From assembly GCA_001570385.1 (NCBI GenBank), contig BBYL01000016.1, forward strand, positions 228,642-292,641: a stretch of DNA of 64,000 bases, in the 5' to 3' direction. The notes beneath the pieces are model-generated. The model saw only the letters and a list, made by a program, of their open reading frames with translations, did no database searches and was not told the DNA's origin. The DNA is from Microtetraspora glauca. Its GTDB lineage: Bacteria; Actinomycetota; Actinomycetes; Streptosporangiales; Streptosporangiaceae. The translations under genes and the position numbers were made by a program. How positions within the stretch are numbered: position 1 is the stretch's first letter; every line of letters begins with the position of its first letter. Below, one piece after another: positions 40,013-52,253 of this stretch.

Positions 40013-41637
40013 CGGAGCCGGTGAGCGTCCGGACGGCGGTACGCGTGGCGAGCGAACCGCTGGTGGCCGTCGAGGAGCTGCGCGTCTCCTTCCCCTCCGC
40101 CGGAGTCGAGGCCGTACGCGGTGTGTCGCTGTCCGTCGCCCCGGGGGAGTGCGTGGCCGTCGTCGGCGAGTCCGGCTCGGGCAAGAGCGTGACCGCGCGC
40201 TCCCTGCTCGGGCTGGCCGGGCCGGGGGCGGCGGTGCGGGCGTCCCGCTTCACGATGGCGGGCCGGGACGCGCGGGGCTTCGGCCCGCGTGACTGGCGGC
40301 GGATCCGCGGACGGTTCGCCGGGCTGGTCCTGCAGGACGCGCTCGTCTCGCTCGATCCGCTGCGCACCGTCGGGGACGAGATCGCCGAGGTGCTCGCCGT
40401 CCACGACGTCGTGCCCCGGCCCGGCCGTACGGCCCGGGTTGTCGAACTCCTCGCCTCTGTGGGGATCCCCGATCCCGAGATCCGGGCCGGGCAGTACCCG
40501 CATGAGCTCTCCGGGGGGCTGCGGCAGCGCGCGCTGATCGCCTCGGCCGTCGCGGCCGACCCCGAACTGATCATCGCGGACGAGCCGACCACCGCGCTCG
40601 ACGTCACCGTGCAGGCGCAGGTCCTCCGGCTGCTCGCCGACCGCAGGGCCGCGGGCACGGCGGTGCTGCTGATCAGCCACGACCTGGCCGTGGTCGCGTC
40701 GCTCGCCGACCGCGTCCTCGTCATGAAGGACGGGCTCGTCGTCGAGGAGGGGCCCACCGAGCGCGTGCTGTCGTCGCCCGGCCACGAGTACACCCGGTCC
40801 CTGCTGGCGGCCGTGCCCTCGGCCTCGTCCAGGGGCACCCGGCTGTCCGCCCCCGCCGTGCCGCTGCCCGAGCGGGCGGCGGGCCACGCGCCGGAGGTCC
40901 TCGCCGCGACGGACCTGTCCCTCTCGTACGGCTCCCGCCGCGCGGTGGACGGCGTCTCCTTCACCCTCCACCGGGGCGAGACCCTCGGCGTCGTGGGGGA
41001 GTCGGGATCGGGCAAGACGACGCTGGCCCGGCTCGCCCTCGGCCTGCTCGACCCCGGATCGGGCGAGGTGCGCCTGCACGGTCAGCTCTGGAGCGGCGTC
41101 CGCGAACGGCGGCGCCGGCCCCGGCGTCCGGCGATCCAGCTGATCTCGCAGAACCCGCTGGAGTCGTTCGACCCCCGCCACACCGTCGGCCGCCTGGTCG
41201 CCGAACCGCTGCGCGGCCTTCCCCGGCGAGAGCGCCGGGCCCGCGCCCTGGAGCTCCTGGAACGCGTCGGCCTGGCCCCCGGCCTCGCCGCCCGCCATCC
41301 CCGGGAGCTGTCCGGCGGCCAGCGCCAGCGGGTCGCCATCGCCAGGGCGCTCGGCCCCCGGCCCGACGTCCTCGTCTGCGACGAGCCGGTCTCGGCGCTC
41401 GACGTGTCGATCCAGGCCCAGGTCCTGGACCTGCTGGCCGAGATCCAGGCGGAGGACGGCACCGCCCTGCTGTTCGTCTCCCACGATCTCGGGGTCGTCC
41501 ACCACATCAGCGACCGGGTGCTGGTCATGAAGGACGGGCGCGTCGTCGAGGAGGGCGACGTGGACGACGTCTTCTTCCTGCCCCGGCACCCGTACACGCG
41601 GGACCTCGTCGCCGCCGTCCCCCACCTCCCGACCTGA
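40009..41637 (+). CDS. Fused double ABC ATPase (DppD-DppF type)
   Basis: A 542-residue protein with two complete nucleotide-binding domains. Domain 1: Walker A GESGSGKS (about residue 50), signature LSGGLRQR, Walker B LIIADEPTTALD. Domain 2: Walker A GESGSGKT, signature LSGGQRQR, Walker B LVCDEPVSALD. It energises the import of the ligand bound by the lipoprotein. It is the last gene of the nine-gene operon begun at 31516. The first domain has LSGGLRQR instead of LSGGQQQR, a common variation. Confidence 0.95.
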   Translation: MTEPVSVRTAVRVASEPLVAVEELRVSFPSAGVEAVRGVSLSVAPGECVAVVGESGSGKSVTARSLLGLAGPGAAVRASRFTMAGRDARGFGPRDWRRIRGRFAGLVLQDALVSLDPLRTVGDEIAEVLAVHDVVPRPGRTARVVELLASVGIPDPEIRAGQYPHELSGGLRQRALIASAVAADPELIIADEPTTALDVTVQAQVLRLLADRRAAGTAVLLISHDLAVVASLADRVLVMKDGLVVEEGPTERVLSSPGHEYTRSLLAAVPSASSRGTRLSAPAVPLPERAAGHAPEVLAATDLSLSYGSRRAVDGVSFTLHRGETLGVVGESGSGKTTLARLALGLLDPGSGEVRLHGQLWSGVRERRRRPRRPAIQLISQNPLESFDPRHTVGRLVAEPLRGLPRRERRARALELLERVGLAPGLAARHPRELSGGQRQRVAIARALGPRPDVLVCDEPVSALDVSIQAQVLDLLAEIQAEDGTALLFVSHDLGVVHHISDRVLVMKDGRVVEEGDVDDVFFLPRHPYTRDLVAAVPHLPT

Positions 41638-41869
41638 CCCCGACCACCCGGCCGGTCCGCCAAGGCTCTGAGGAACGGGGGGTGACCAGGCCGGACTCGT
41701 AGGCGAGGACGACGAGCTGCGCGCGGTCGCGCGCGGCGCGGCGGGCGTTCCCGGCGTTCCTGACGTTTCCTCGAATTCGAAGATCCTCAGCGGTTAGCAT
41801 GGCGGTGCGCGCTGACCATTCGCACTGACTGGGCGCTGACAAGGTGACGTCGAGAAGGCGGGACGCCAC

Positions 41870-43336
41870 GTGGACACAGAGGGCTGGGCGGTCAGCGTAC
41901 CGACGGGGTACCGCGTCGGCGACTGGCAGGTGACCAGGCCCATCGCCTCCGGCAGCTGGGCCAGCGTGTACGAGGGGCGGCCGGTGACCGGCGACGCGGC
42001 GCCGGTGGCGTTGAAGTTCCTCCCCACCGGCACCGTCACCCGCCGCCAGCTGCGCCACCTGCGGGACATGACCCAGCGGGAGATCCGGCTGCACCACACG
42101 CTCCAGCACCCGCGCATCGTCCGGGTCACGGAGACACTCGTCGTGGACGACGTGAACGATCCGGAACTCGACGGCGCCTGCGTCCTCGTCATGGAGCTCG
42201 CCGAGAGGTCCCTGGCCGACCTGCTCCGCGCCGGAACGCCGGGCACGCCCGTTCCGGACGCGCAGAGGCTGATCATCGAGATCTGCGAGGGGCTGGCGCA
42301 CCTGCACGCCGAAGGCTGGTTGCACGGCGACCTCAAGCCGAGCAACGTGCTCGTCATGGCCGACGGTTCGATCCGGCTCGCCGACTTCGGCCTGGCCACG
42401 GAGATCGACGGGACCCACGGCTACCTCCCTCCGGCCGGTTCGGTCGATCACGTGCCCCCGGAGCGCTGGGGCGAGCCGCTGACCGAACGCGGCTACGCCG
42501 TACGGACCTCGGCCGACATCTGGGCGCTGGGCGTGACGGCCTGCCAGCTGCTCACCGGCCATCTGCCCTTCAACGCCCCCACGGCACGCGCCCGGTACGT
42601 CGCCGCCGCGGAGTACGCGGCCGGGGAGCGGCCCCTCTCGTTCCCCGCCACCCTGCCCGACGCCTGGCGCTCCTGGATCGGCGACTGCCTGTCGCCCCGG
42701 CCGAGGTCCCGGCCCGAGGCGGCGCGTCAGCTGCACCGCGCCCGCCTGCTGGCCGGTACCGTACGCGTTCCGAGCCGGAGAAGGCATCGCGCCGTCGTGG
42801 GCTTGGCGGCCGCGGCGCTCCTCACGCTGGCGGCGGGTACGGGGGCGACGCCGACGCACGGTCCGGCCGATCCGTACGCACGCTGGCTGCGTACCGACTC
42901 CGACATCCCGCGCGCATATCGCGCGCTGATCGTCCAGGCCGGCACCATGTGCGACGAGCCCGGCCTCACCCCGGCGCTCGTCGCCGCCATCCTGAAAGTG
43001 GAGAGCGGCTTCGACCCGCACCTGTCCGATCCCACCAAGGACGAGTACGGCATCGCGCGGTGGACGCCGTCAGTGCTGCGGTACTACCTTCCGCCGGACA
43101 GGAGGGGCGAGATACTCACGCCTCCGCTGTCCCCCGAGGACTCCATCCCCGCCGTCGGCCGCTACCTGTGCGTACGGCTGCCGCTGCTGGCCGGGGTGCC
43201 CGGGGACCACGGCCTGCTGGGGGCGGCGGCGTTCCGCTCGTCCGACGACGTGATCCGCGAGGAGAAGGGAGTTCCGGCCCGTTTCCAGCCGTACGTGGAG
43301 CGTGTCCGCCAGTACCGCGCCGCCTACAAGCCGTGA
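41870..43336 (+). CDS. Ser/Thr kinase fused to lytic-transglycosylase-like domain
   Basis: A 488-residue membrane protein. Residues 15-295 form a Hanks-type kinase: Gly-rich loop IASGSWASVYEG, Lys49, catalytic HGDLKPSN (HGD in place of HRD), DFG at 172-174. A single helix (about 307-323) follows a basic stretch. The outer part (345-488) resembles the SLT/lysozyme-like lytic transglycosylase fold: ALVAAILKVESGFDPHL carries the expected catalytic Glu378, then YGIARWTPSVL and SIPAVGRYLC. A cell-wall-cleaving or wall-binding domain would thus replace the usual PASTA sensor. The FHA gene downstream is a likely substrate or partner. GTG start after AAGGCGGGA. Confidence 0.88.
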   Translation: MDTEGWAVSVPTGYRVGDWQVTRPIASGSWASVYEGRPVTGDAAPVALKFLPTGTVTRRQLRHLRDMTQREIRLHHTLQHPRIVRVTETLVVDDVNDPELDGACVLVMELAERSLADLLRAGTPGTPVPDAQRLIIEICEGLAHLHAEGWLHGDLKPSNVLVMADGSIRLADFGLATEIDGTHGYLPPAGSVDHVPPERWGEPLTERGYAVRTSADIWALGVTACQLLTGHLPFNAPTARARYVAAAEYAAGERPLSFPATLPDAWRSWIGDCLSPRPRSRPEAARQLHRARLLAGTVRVPSRRRHRAVVGLAAAALLTLAAGTGATPTHGPADPYARWLRTDSDIPRAYRALIVQAGTMCDEPGLTPALVAAILKVESGFDPHLSDPTKDEYGIARWTPSVLRYYLPPDRRGEILTPPLSPEDSIPAVGRYLCVRLPLLAGVPGDHGLLGAAAFRSSDDVIREEKGVPARFQPYVERVRQYRAAYKP

Positions 43337-43349
43337 GAAGCGCCGGGCC

Positions 43350-43433
43350 GTCGGGCAGTGCTCAGCGGTCGGGCAGTGCTCAGCTGTCGGATGCTTAGCC
43401 GTCGGGCAGCGCTCAGCCGTCGAGCAGCGCCAG
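43350..43433. repeat. Tandem repeats at the FHA gene stop
   Basis: Four to five imperfect copies of an 18-base unit (gtcgggcagtgctcagcg) fill the space between the kinase and the convergent FHA gene. Read on the minus strand they are repeats of the last FHA codons and stop (ctgctcgacggctga), so the gene end has been duplicated several times. Confidence 0.88.
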
Positions 43434-44138
43434 GTGTTCTTCGGTGACCAGGTCGAACCGGAGCGCGACGGACACCAGGGCGGCCCGCTGCCAGTCGGCC
43501 TTCCGCGAGTCGGACGCCTCCTTCACGCGCAGTTTCGTCCGGGCCAGATAGTCGATGTGGAAGTTGACCGCGGGCCGGGTCAGCTCGGCGCCTTCGGGGA
43601 CATGCCGCAGGCGCTCCAGCACCTCGGGAACCGTCGGGATGACCGACGACGAGCAGTCCCGCAGGCGGGGCTCGCAGAGTGCGACCAGCACCAGGAAGTA
43701 CTTCGCCGACTCGTCCACGGCGAACGCCGACAACGTGGGCTCACCGGCGGTGCTCTCCGGCGCGTCGAAGTCGATGTAGCTGTGCTGGGAGGCGAAGACC
43801 AGGAACGAGCACGACCCTTCGGCGACGGGCAGCACCACGCGGGCGAACTCGAACGGCACCGGCGCGGCGGCCCTGCCGGGGGCCACCTTGAGGAACTCGC
43901 CGCCGCCTTCGGGGTTCTCGACCACGAGGGTGGCGGCCCGGCTGAGATTGGTCAGCAGCCAGTAGTCGTCCACGGCCCTGATCACACCGGCCCGGCGCGA
44001 GACGCCCGGATGGTGCAGTGGGAAGTCGACGGGGGCGGACAGGTCGCCGCGACCGAAGCTGATCTCACGCCCGGGAGGGATCTCCAGAGTGGAGGATCCG
44101 GGGCCGGGAGACTCGACTTGCAGGAGGATCGTCCGCAT
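43413..44138 (-). CDS. FHA-domain protein
   Basis: A 241-residue cytoplasmic protein. Residues 20-90 form an FHA phosphothreonine-binding domain (ISFGRGD, HHPGVSRRAGVI, WLLTNLSRAATLVV), with the conserved GR, SR and N residues. The C-terminal half contains a helical segment (PTVPEVLERLRHVPEGAELTRPAVNFHIDYLARTKLRV) that resembles a small winged-helix or DNA-binding unit found in actinomycete FHA proteins. It is convergent with the kinase gene; a kinase-FHA signalling pair is the natural reading. Its 3' end is repeated downstream. Confidence 0.85.
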   Translation of the reverse strand: MRTILLQVESPGPGSSTLEIPPGREISFGRGDLSAPVDFPLHHPGVSRRAGVIRAVDDYWLLTNLSRAATLVVENPEGGGEFLKVAPGRAAAPVPFEFARVVLPVAEGSCSFLVFASQHSYIDFDAPESTAGEPTLSAFAVDESAKYFLVLVALCEPRLRDCSSSVIPTVPEVLERLRHVPEGAELTRPAVNFHIDYLARTKLRVKEASDSRKADWQRAALVSVALRFDLVTEEHLALLDG

Positions 44139-44215
44139 TCTTCTGGATCCTCCGAGCGGATGACGACGACACCCTTGAGGCTTCGAGGTTAGCAAAGTCG
44201 GGATCGCGTCCGACG

Positions 44216-44473
44216 ATGTCGATGCCGGGGAACGCGGACGTGACGCGGAACATCCGTCGAATCGACATCCGTGGACTCCGGCTCATCGGAGATCCGGCGT
44301 ACGCCGGAGGAACCGCCGGAGTAACGGGGAAGCGATGTTCTCTGTACGAGCGAGAACCGGGGGACGTCGACTGCGTACGGTCACGCACCACGTGGATCGT
44401 CACCAACGGCCGGATCTATTCACCGGGGGAGTGGATCAGGATCTGGACCTCGAAGTGGTTCTACGCCGCCTGA
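44216..44473 (+). CDS. Possible small protein, unknown
   Basis: An 85-codon open frame in the 380-base gap between the FHA gene and the P-loop kinase gene. The end (TTWIVTNGRIYSPGEWIRIW) looks protein-like, but the third-position GC is below that of neighbouring genes and no clear ribosome site precedes the ATG. It might be a transferred or decaying gene, or chance. The rest of the gap holds nothing recognisable. Confidence 0.3.
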   Translation: MSMPGNADVTRNIRRIDIRGLRLIGDPAYAGGTAGVTGKRCSLYEREPGDVDCVRSRTTWIVTNGRIYSPGEWIRIWTSKWFYAA

Positions 44474-44518
44474 CGACGCATCATGGATGGCTGATGTCGG
44501 CCAGACGAGGGACGTGAT

Positions 44519-45106
44519 GTGGTGAGGGGGACCCCGGCACCGGCCGTGAGCCCGGCGACGAGCCTGACGCCGGAGTCGGCCGCCGCCGTCGAGCGGTTGC
44601 TCGACCGCCCCGCCCGGGCGGGCCGCACCCGCGTCCTGGCCGTCGAGGGACGGTCGGGAGCGGGCAAGTCCACCCTCGCCACGGCGCTCGCGGCCGAGTG
44701 GACCATGCCCGTCGTCCGGATGGACGATCTCTATCCGGGCTGGGACGGCCTGCTCGACGGCGTCGACGCGCTCGTGGAATGGGTCCTGCGGCCGCTCAGT
44801 CTGGGGCGTCCAGCGCGGTGGCGGCGCTATGACTGGGCCGCGGGAGACTACGCCGAATGGCACGAGGAGCCCGAAACGGGGGCGCTTCTCGTTGAGGGCG
44901 TCGGCTGTGGTTCCAGTGGCGCCGCTCCGTTCCTGAGCGGCCTGATCTGGGTCGAGGCCGCCGACGACGTCCGCAGGTCACGGGCCCTGGCCCGGGACGG
45001 CGACGTCTACCTTCCCCACTGGACCCGCTGGGCCGCCCAGGAGGAGCGGTTCTACGCCGCCCACGACGTCCGCGCCCGCGCCGACCTGACGATCGTCACC
45101 GGCTGA
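44519..45106 (+). CDS. P-loop nucleoside-kinase-like protein
   Basis: A 195-residue cytoplasmic P-loop protein of the uridine kinase-like group. Walker A is GRSGAGKS (residues 44-51), an acidic MDDLYPGWDGLLDG follows near residue 71, and LLVEGVGCGSSG fits the second strand. Such enzymes phosphorylate small hydroxyl substrates with ATP. Two GTG codons (44519 and 44522) compete as start. It ends 95 bases before the convergent HAD gene. The exact substrate is not predictable. Confidence 0.8.
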   Translation: MVRGTPAPAVSPATSLTPESAAAVERLLDRPARAGRTRVLAVEGRSGAGKSTLATALAAEWTMPVVRMDDLYPGWDGLLDGVDALVEWVLRPLSLGRPARWRRYDWAAGDYAEWHEEPETGALLVEGVGCGSSGAAPFLSGLIWVEAADDVRRSRALARDGDVYLPHWTRWAAQEERFYAAHDVRARADLTIVTG

Positions 45107-45144
45107 ACAGGAGCCCCGTAAAGGAAGAGGAACGCGGCTCGGCG

Positions 45145-45203
45145 ACTGTGCCGGTCGGGACATCGGTGGTCGGACACCGAGCCGTCGGGACGTCGGTCGG
45201 GTC
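45145..45203. repeat. Imperfect direct repeats at HAD gene stop
   Basis: Two imperfect copies of a unit containing gtcgggacatcggtggtcgg / gtcgggacgtcggtcggg lie directly after the stop codon of the minus-strand HAD gene. Confidence 0.6.
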
Positions 45204-45903
45204 ACAGGCTCTGGCGTACGCCGAGTTCGTCGAGGCGGTTGAGCATGTCGGCGGGGTCGGCGTACACCCGGAACGCTCCGGCGCGCTCCAGTTCGTCCCT
45301 GCCGTACCCGCCGGACAGCAGGCCGATCCCGAGCGAGCCGGCGCGGCGCGCGGCGAGCAGATCCCAGACGCTGTCGCCGACCACCATCGCGGACCGGGGC
45401 TCGATGTCCAGAAGGGCGGCACCGGCGAGGAACAGGTCGGGGTCGGGCTTGGCCCGCCGCACCAGGTCGCGGGTGACCATGGGCGTGTCCTCCGGCAGTT
45501 GGAGCATGTCGAGCGCCCGCCGGGCGGTCGCGGCGTACCCGCTGGTGGCGATAGCCCAAGGCACCCCGCGTTCGGTCAGCTCGGAGAGCAGCGAGATGGC
45601 CCCCGGCAGTGGCTTCACCGAGTCGATCTGCTCGGTGTAGGCGGCGGCGTGCGCGTGCTGAAGGTCGTCGATCTGTTCCTGGGTCAGCGACAGGCCGGTC
45701 TCGCGCAGCAGCGCGGTGACGAAGAGCCCTCCGCTCATGCCGATGCGCCGGTGGATCCGCCAGACCGACAGGTCGATGCCGAGCCCGGCCAGCGCGGACC
45801 GCCACGCGATGACGTGCTGGTACACGCTGTCGATCAGAGTGCCGTCGAGGTCGAAGAGGAACGCCGGATTGGCCGGTTCGGGATAACGGAGGTCAGTGCT
45901 CAC
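45202..45903 (-). CDS. HAD family phosphatase (Gph-like)
   Basis: A 233-residue haloacid dehalogenase-type hydrolase. Motif I is FLFDLDGTLIDS (about residues 15-26), motif II is ATSG, motif III the lysine of AKPDPD, and motif IV GDSVWDLLAARRAG. The helical cap between motifs I and II is of the phosphoglycolate phosphatase type. It probably dephosphorylates a small sugar or glycolytic by-product. GTG start. It stands alone, convergent with the kinase-like gene. Confidence 0.9.
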   Translation of the reverse strand: MSTDLRYPEPANPAFLFDLDGTLIDSVYQHVIAWRSALAGLGIDLSVWRIHRRIGMSGGLFVTALLRETGLSLTQEQIDDLQHAHAAAYTEQIDSVKPLPGAISLLSELTERGVPWAIATSGYAATARRALDMLQLPEDTPMVTRDLVRRAKPDPDLFLAGAALLDIEPRSAMVVGDSVWDLLAARRAGSLGIGLLSGGYGRDELERAGAFRVYADPADMLNRLDELGVRQSL

Positions 45904-46107
45904 CGGCCCATTCTTCCCTGTGGTCCGCCACGAGCCGTAACGGAGTGCCCCAGTACGGCGATGCCCGCGGCCGCAGGGACCGCGGGCTCGGGACCGTCGC
46001 GCTGAGACCTCTGGGGCTCGAGAACCGCGGGAAAATCTGGAAAGGTCGGAAATGCGACCGATACAGGAAAGCGGTAGAACGGGATCCCGGCGCGGACGAT
46101 CAGCGCA

Positions 46108-46401
46108 TCACACGCCCGCGCGTGTAGGGGTGCGCATGGCCTGCTGCTGGGTCTCCTGCCAGTCGGCCATCTCGCTCTGCTTCATCTCGCGCATCTCCTC
46201 GATGCGGAGCGCGATCCCCATGCCGAAGAACGTGGGTGCCCACTCGCCGATGAAGATCCCCCAGCGGTCGGCCCGAGCCTGGCCCGCGGCTTCGTAGTTC
46301 CTCGACACGAACCATGACGCGGCCGCGAGGCCGATCGACGCCAGTCCGGCCGCGTACATCATGCCGGAGCGCAGGCCCATCCTGTGGAGTGTGCTGATCA
46401 T
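46108..46401 (-). CDS. Small membrane protein, unknown
   Basis: A 97-residue protein with two hydrophobic segments (about residues 13-32 and 48-64) and a charged helical C-terminus (RIEEMREMKQSEMADWQETQQ). A very strong ribosome site (AGGGGGGAAC) precedes the ATG. It has no recognised domain. The strong translation signal and normal codon use make it a real gene. Confidence 0.72.
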   Translation of the reverse strand: MISTLHRMGLRSGMMYAAGLASIGLAAASWFVSRNYEAAGQARADRWGIFIGEWAPTFFGMGIALRIEEMREMKQSEMADWQETQQQAMRTPTRAGV

Positions 46402-46481
46402 GTTCCCCCCTGGTGGTGGTTTCCCCTCTCTAGCGTTACCCTCCGTAATCGCGCATAATCCGGATGCTACTGATCAAATGG

Positions 46482-47381
46482 CTACAAACCGGCATCCACC
46501 TCGGCGCGTGACGGCGGCGCCGCGCCCTCGCGCGTGCAGGTCAGCGCGGCGGCGCGGACCGCATAGCGCAGGGACTCCGCGAGCGGCATGCCGCGGTCCA
46601 TCGACCCGTGCAGAAAAGCGCCGGTGAAGGCGTCTCCGGCCCCCACCGTGTCCACCACGCGTACGGCGACGCCGTCCGCCGCGATCGGGGGACCGTCGCA
46701 GCTCAGCGCCACGGCCCCGGCGGCGCCCCTCGTCACGAGGACGAGATCGAGGCCGTGCTCGGCGAGCCACGCGCGGGCCGTGTCGAGCGGGTCGCGTTCC
46801 GGGTGGAGCCAGGCGAGGTCCTCCTCGCTGGCCTTGACGATGTGCGCCACCCGGAGCCACGCCTCGACCTGCTCCAGGTACGGCTCCCGCCCGGGAAGGA
46901 CGGCGGGTCGCACGTTGACGTCGTAGACCACCGTGACCGCGTCGCGGTGCCCGGCCGCCCACGTGCGGAGGACGGCCGCGCCGGGCGGTACGACCGAGGC
47001 CAGCGAGCCGACGTGCAGCGCGCGCGTGCCGGGCGGGAGCGACCCGGGCAGCTCGCCGGGAGTCCACTGCCAGTCGGCGGTCTTCTCCATGGAGAACCGG
47101 AAGTCGGCGGAGCCGTGCTCGTCGAGGTCGACCACGGCGAGGGTCGTCGGCTCGGCCGCCTCGACGGCGAGGCCGAGGTCCACGCCGTTCGCGGTCAGGT
47201 GGTCGCGCAGCCGCCGTCCGAATCCGTCCCGTGACAGCCGGCACAGCAGGCGTACCGGGGTGCCCAGGCGTGCGACGGCCACGGCCGTGTTCGCCGGGCC
47301 GCCTCCCGGCACGGCGCGCCAGGTGTCCTCGGCGCCGGTGGGGACGAGGTCGATGAGGGCCTCGCCGCATACGATGATCAC
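46482..47381 (-). CDS. PfkB family carbohydrate kinase (fructokinase-like)
   Basis: A 299-residue ribokinase-fold sugar kinase. The N-terminal PfkB signature reads PGGGPANTAVAVARLG, and the catalytic signature DTVGAGDAFTGAFLHG carries the base Asp. DEHGSADFRF resembles fructokinases. It phosphorylates a hexose or nucleoside-like sugar with ATP. GTG at 47381 has GGGAGG upstream. No transporter or glycosidase is adjacent, so the sugar is uncertain. Confidence 0.92.
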   Translation of the reverse strand: MIIVCGEALIDLVPTGAEDTWRAVPGGGPANTAVAVARLGTPVRLLCRLSRDGFGRRLRDHLTANGVDLGLAVEAAEPTTLAVVDLDEHGSADFRFSMEKTADWQWTPGELPGSLPPGTRALHVGSLASVVPPGAAVLRTWAAGHRDAVTVVYDVNVRPAVLPGREPYLEQVEAWLRVAHIVKASEEDLAWLHPERDPLDTARAWLAEHGLDLVLVTRGAAGAVALSCDGPPIAADGVAVRVVDTVGAGDAFTGAFLHGSMDRGMPLAESLRYAVRAAALTCTREGAAPPSRAEVDAGL

Positions 47382-47512
47382 GTTTTCCTCCCGGTCGCCA
47401 CGGTCGTCTTCCCGGTGGTCCTCGCGTCGCAGTCTGGCAGCGGACGGCCGCGACCGCTAATGCCATAATTTCCTACCTGGACACCATGGAATTTCGATGC
47501 CATGATGACCGC

Positions 47513-47584
47513 ATGAGATCACGGCGAGTATTGACCGAGCGTCGTCACATCGACCTGCTCCGGGTCTGCGGCGCCGCCTGTTGA
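47513..47584 (+). CDS. Putative leader peptide of the RRHxDL...C type
   Basis: A 23-residue open frame, MRSRRVLTERRHIDLLRVC followed by GAAC and stop. It matches the actinobacterial small leader peptides with an RRHVDLxRV core and C-terminal cysteines, often found before sulfur-assimilation genes and thought to act in translation-dependent attenuation. Here it stands 50 bases before an orphan winged-helix regulator, suggesting that the regulator's expression responds to cysteine supply. The peptide match is strong; the regulatory mechanism is inferred from the family. Confidence 0.8.
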   Translation: MRSRRVLTERRHIDLLRVCGAAC

Positions 47585-47634
47585 TCACCGGTTCCACAGA
47601 ATCCGGCACGTCACCAGGTTGAAGGAGAAAGGCA

Positions 47635-48255
47635 ATGTCGCAGGCGGAGATCATCGACCTCGTCACCCGAGATCCGGTCCAGGAGCCGATCGGGCAGGAC
47701 GAGGGCACCGTCCTCAGCGTCGTCCCCATCCCGGGGGTCGAGGCCGCGCTCATCATCGTCGGGCACGTCGTTCCGCTGGCGCGGGCGAAGGACGCGCGGC
47801 GCGTCCCGGGCGTCCCCCCGTCCGGGCAACCGGCCATGGCCTCCCCGGCCGTCCATCCCTCCCCGGCCGTCCAAGCCATCCGCTCCGCACAGACCGCACA
47901 GAACGCCCGGGCCGTTCAGGCCGTTCAGGCCGCACAGACCGTGCGGCACGCGGGCGACTTCGGGGCGGACGAGTTCGTCGTCGACCGCGCGGCCCGGCTC
48001 GTCCGGGTGGGCGGCGAGGACATCGAGCTCACCTACCGCGAGTTCGAACTGCTCGACTACCTGTGCGCCGCACCCGGGCGCGTCTACAACCGCCGCCAGA
48101 TCCTGGCCGCCGTGTGGGACAGGTACGGCGACGAGAGCGCGCGCACGGTCGACGTCCACATCCTGCGGATACGCAGGAAGCTGGGCCGCCACGCGGGGCG
48201 CATCGTCACGGTCAGGAACGTCGGCTACAAGTACCAACCCGCCCGTCCGGCCTGA
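47635..48255 (+). CDS. Orphan OmpR/PhoB-type winged-helix regulator
   Basis: A 206-residue protein. The C-terminal 100 residues are an OmpR-family DNA-binding domain (DRAARLVRVGGEDIELTYREFELLDYL, RVYNRRQILAAVWDRYG, TVDVHILRIRRKLG, VRNVGYKYQP). There is no receiver domain. Instead a short N-terminal beta-rich part (residues 1-50) and an Ala/Gln/Val repeat linker (AVQAIRSAQTAQNARAVQAVQ) precede it. It therefore does not take phosphate from a histidine kinase. A strong AGGAGAAAGG precedes the ATG, and a leader peptide lies upstream. Confidence 0.9.
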   Translation: MSQAEIIDLVTRDPVQEPIGQDEGTVLSVVPIPGVEAALIIVGHVVPLARAKDARRVPGVPPSGQPAMASPAVHPSPAVQAIRSAQTAQNARAVQAVQAAQTVRHAGDFGADEFVVDRAARLVRVGGEDIELTYREFELLDYLCAAPGRVYNRRQILAAVWDRYGDESARTVDVHILRIRRKLGRHAGRIVTVRNVGYKYQPARPA

Positions 48256-48322
48256 GCCGTCGATCATTGGCAAGTAATCCGGTGGCGGAGACATACCTGG
48301 TCTTACCTATGCTTACGGCGGG

Positions 48323-52194
<3,872 letters not shown>

Positions 52195-52204
<10 letters not shown>

Positions 52205-52237
52205 CGGGGCCAGTTGTGACGGGCCAGTTGTGATGGA
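52195..52237. repeat. Three tandem 14-15-base repeats across the hrpA stop
   Basis: Copies of ccagttgtgacgggg include the last hrpA codons and stop, then repeat twice into the start region of the next gene. Confidence 0.9.
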
Positions 52238-52253
52238 AGGGCGTGGGGAAAGC

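Noticed and set aside
44065..44406. Minus-strand frame overlapping the start of the FHA gene
   Set aside because: It overlaps the well-supported FHA start and shows no family similarity or ribosome site.
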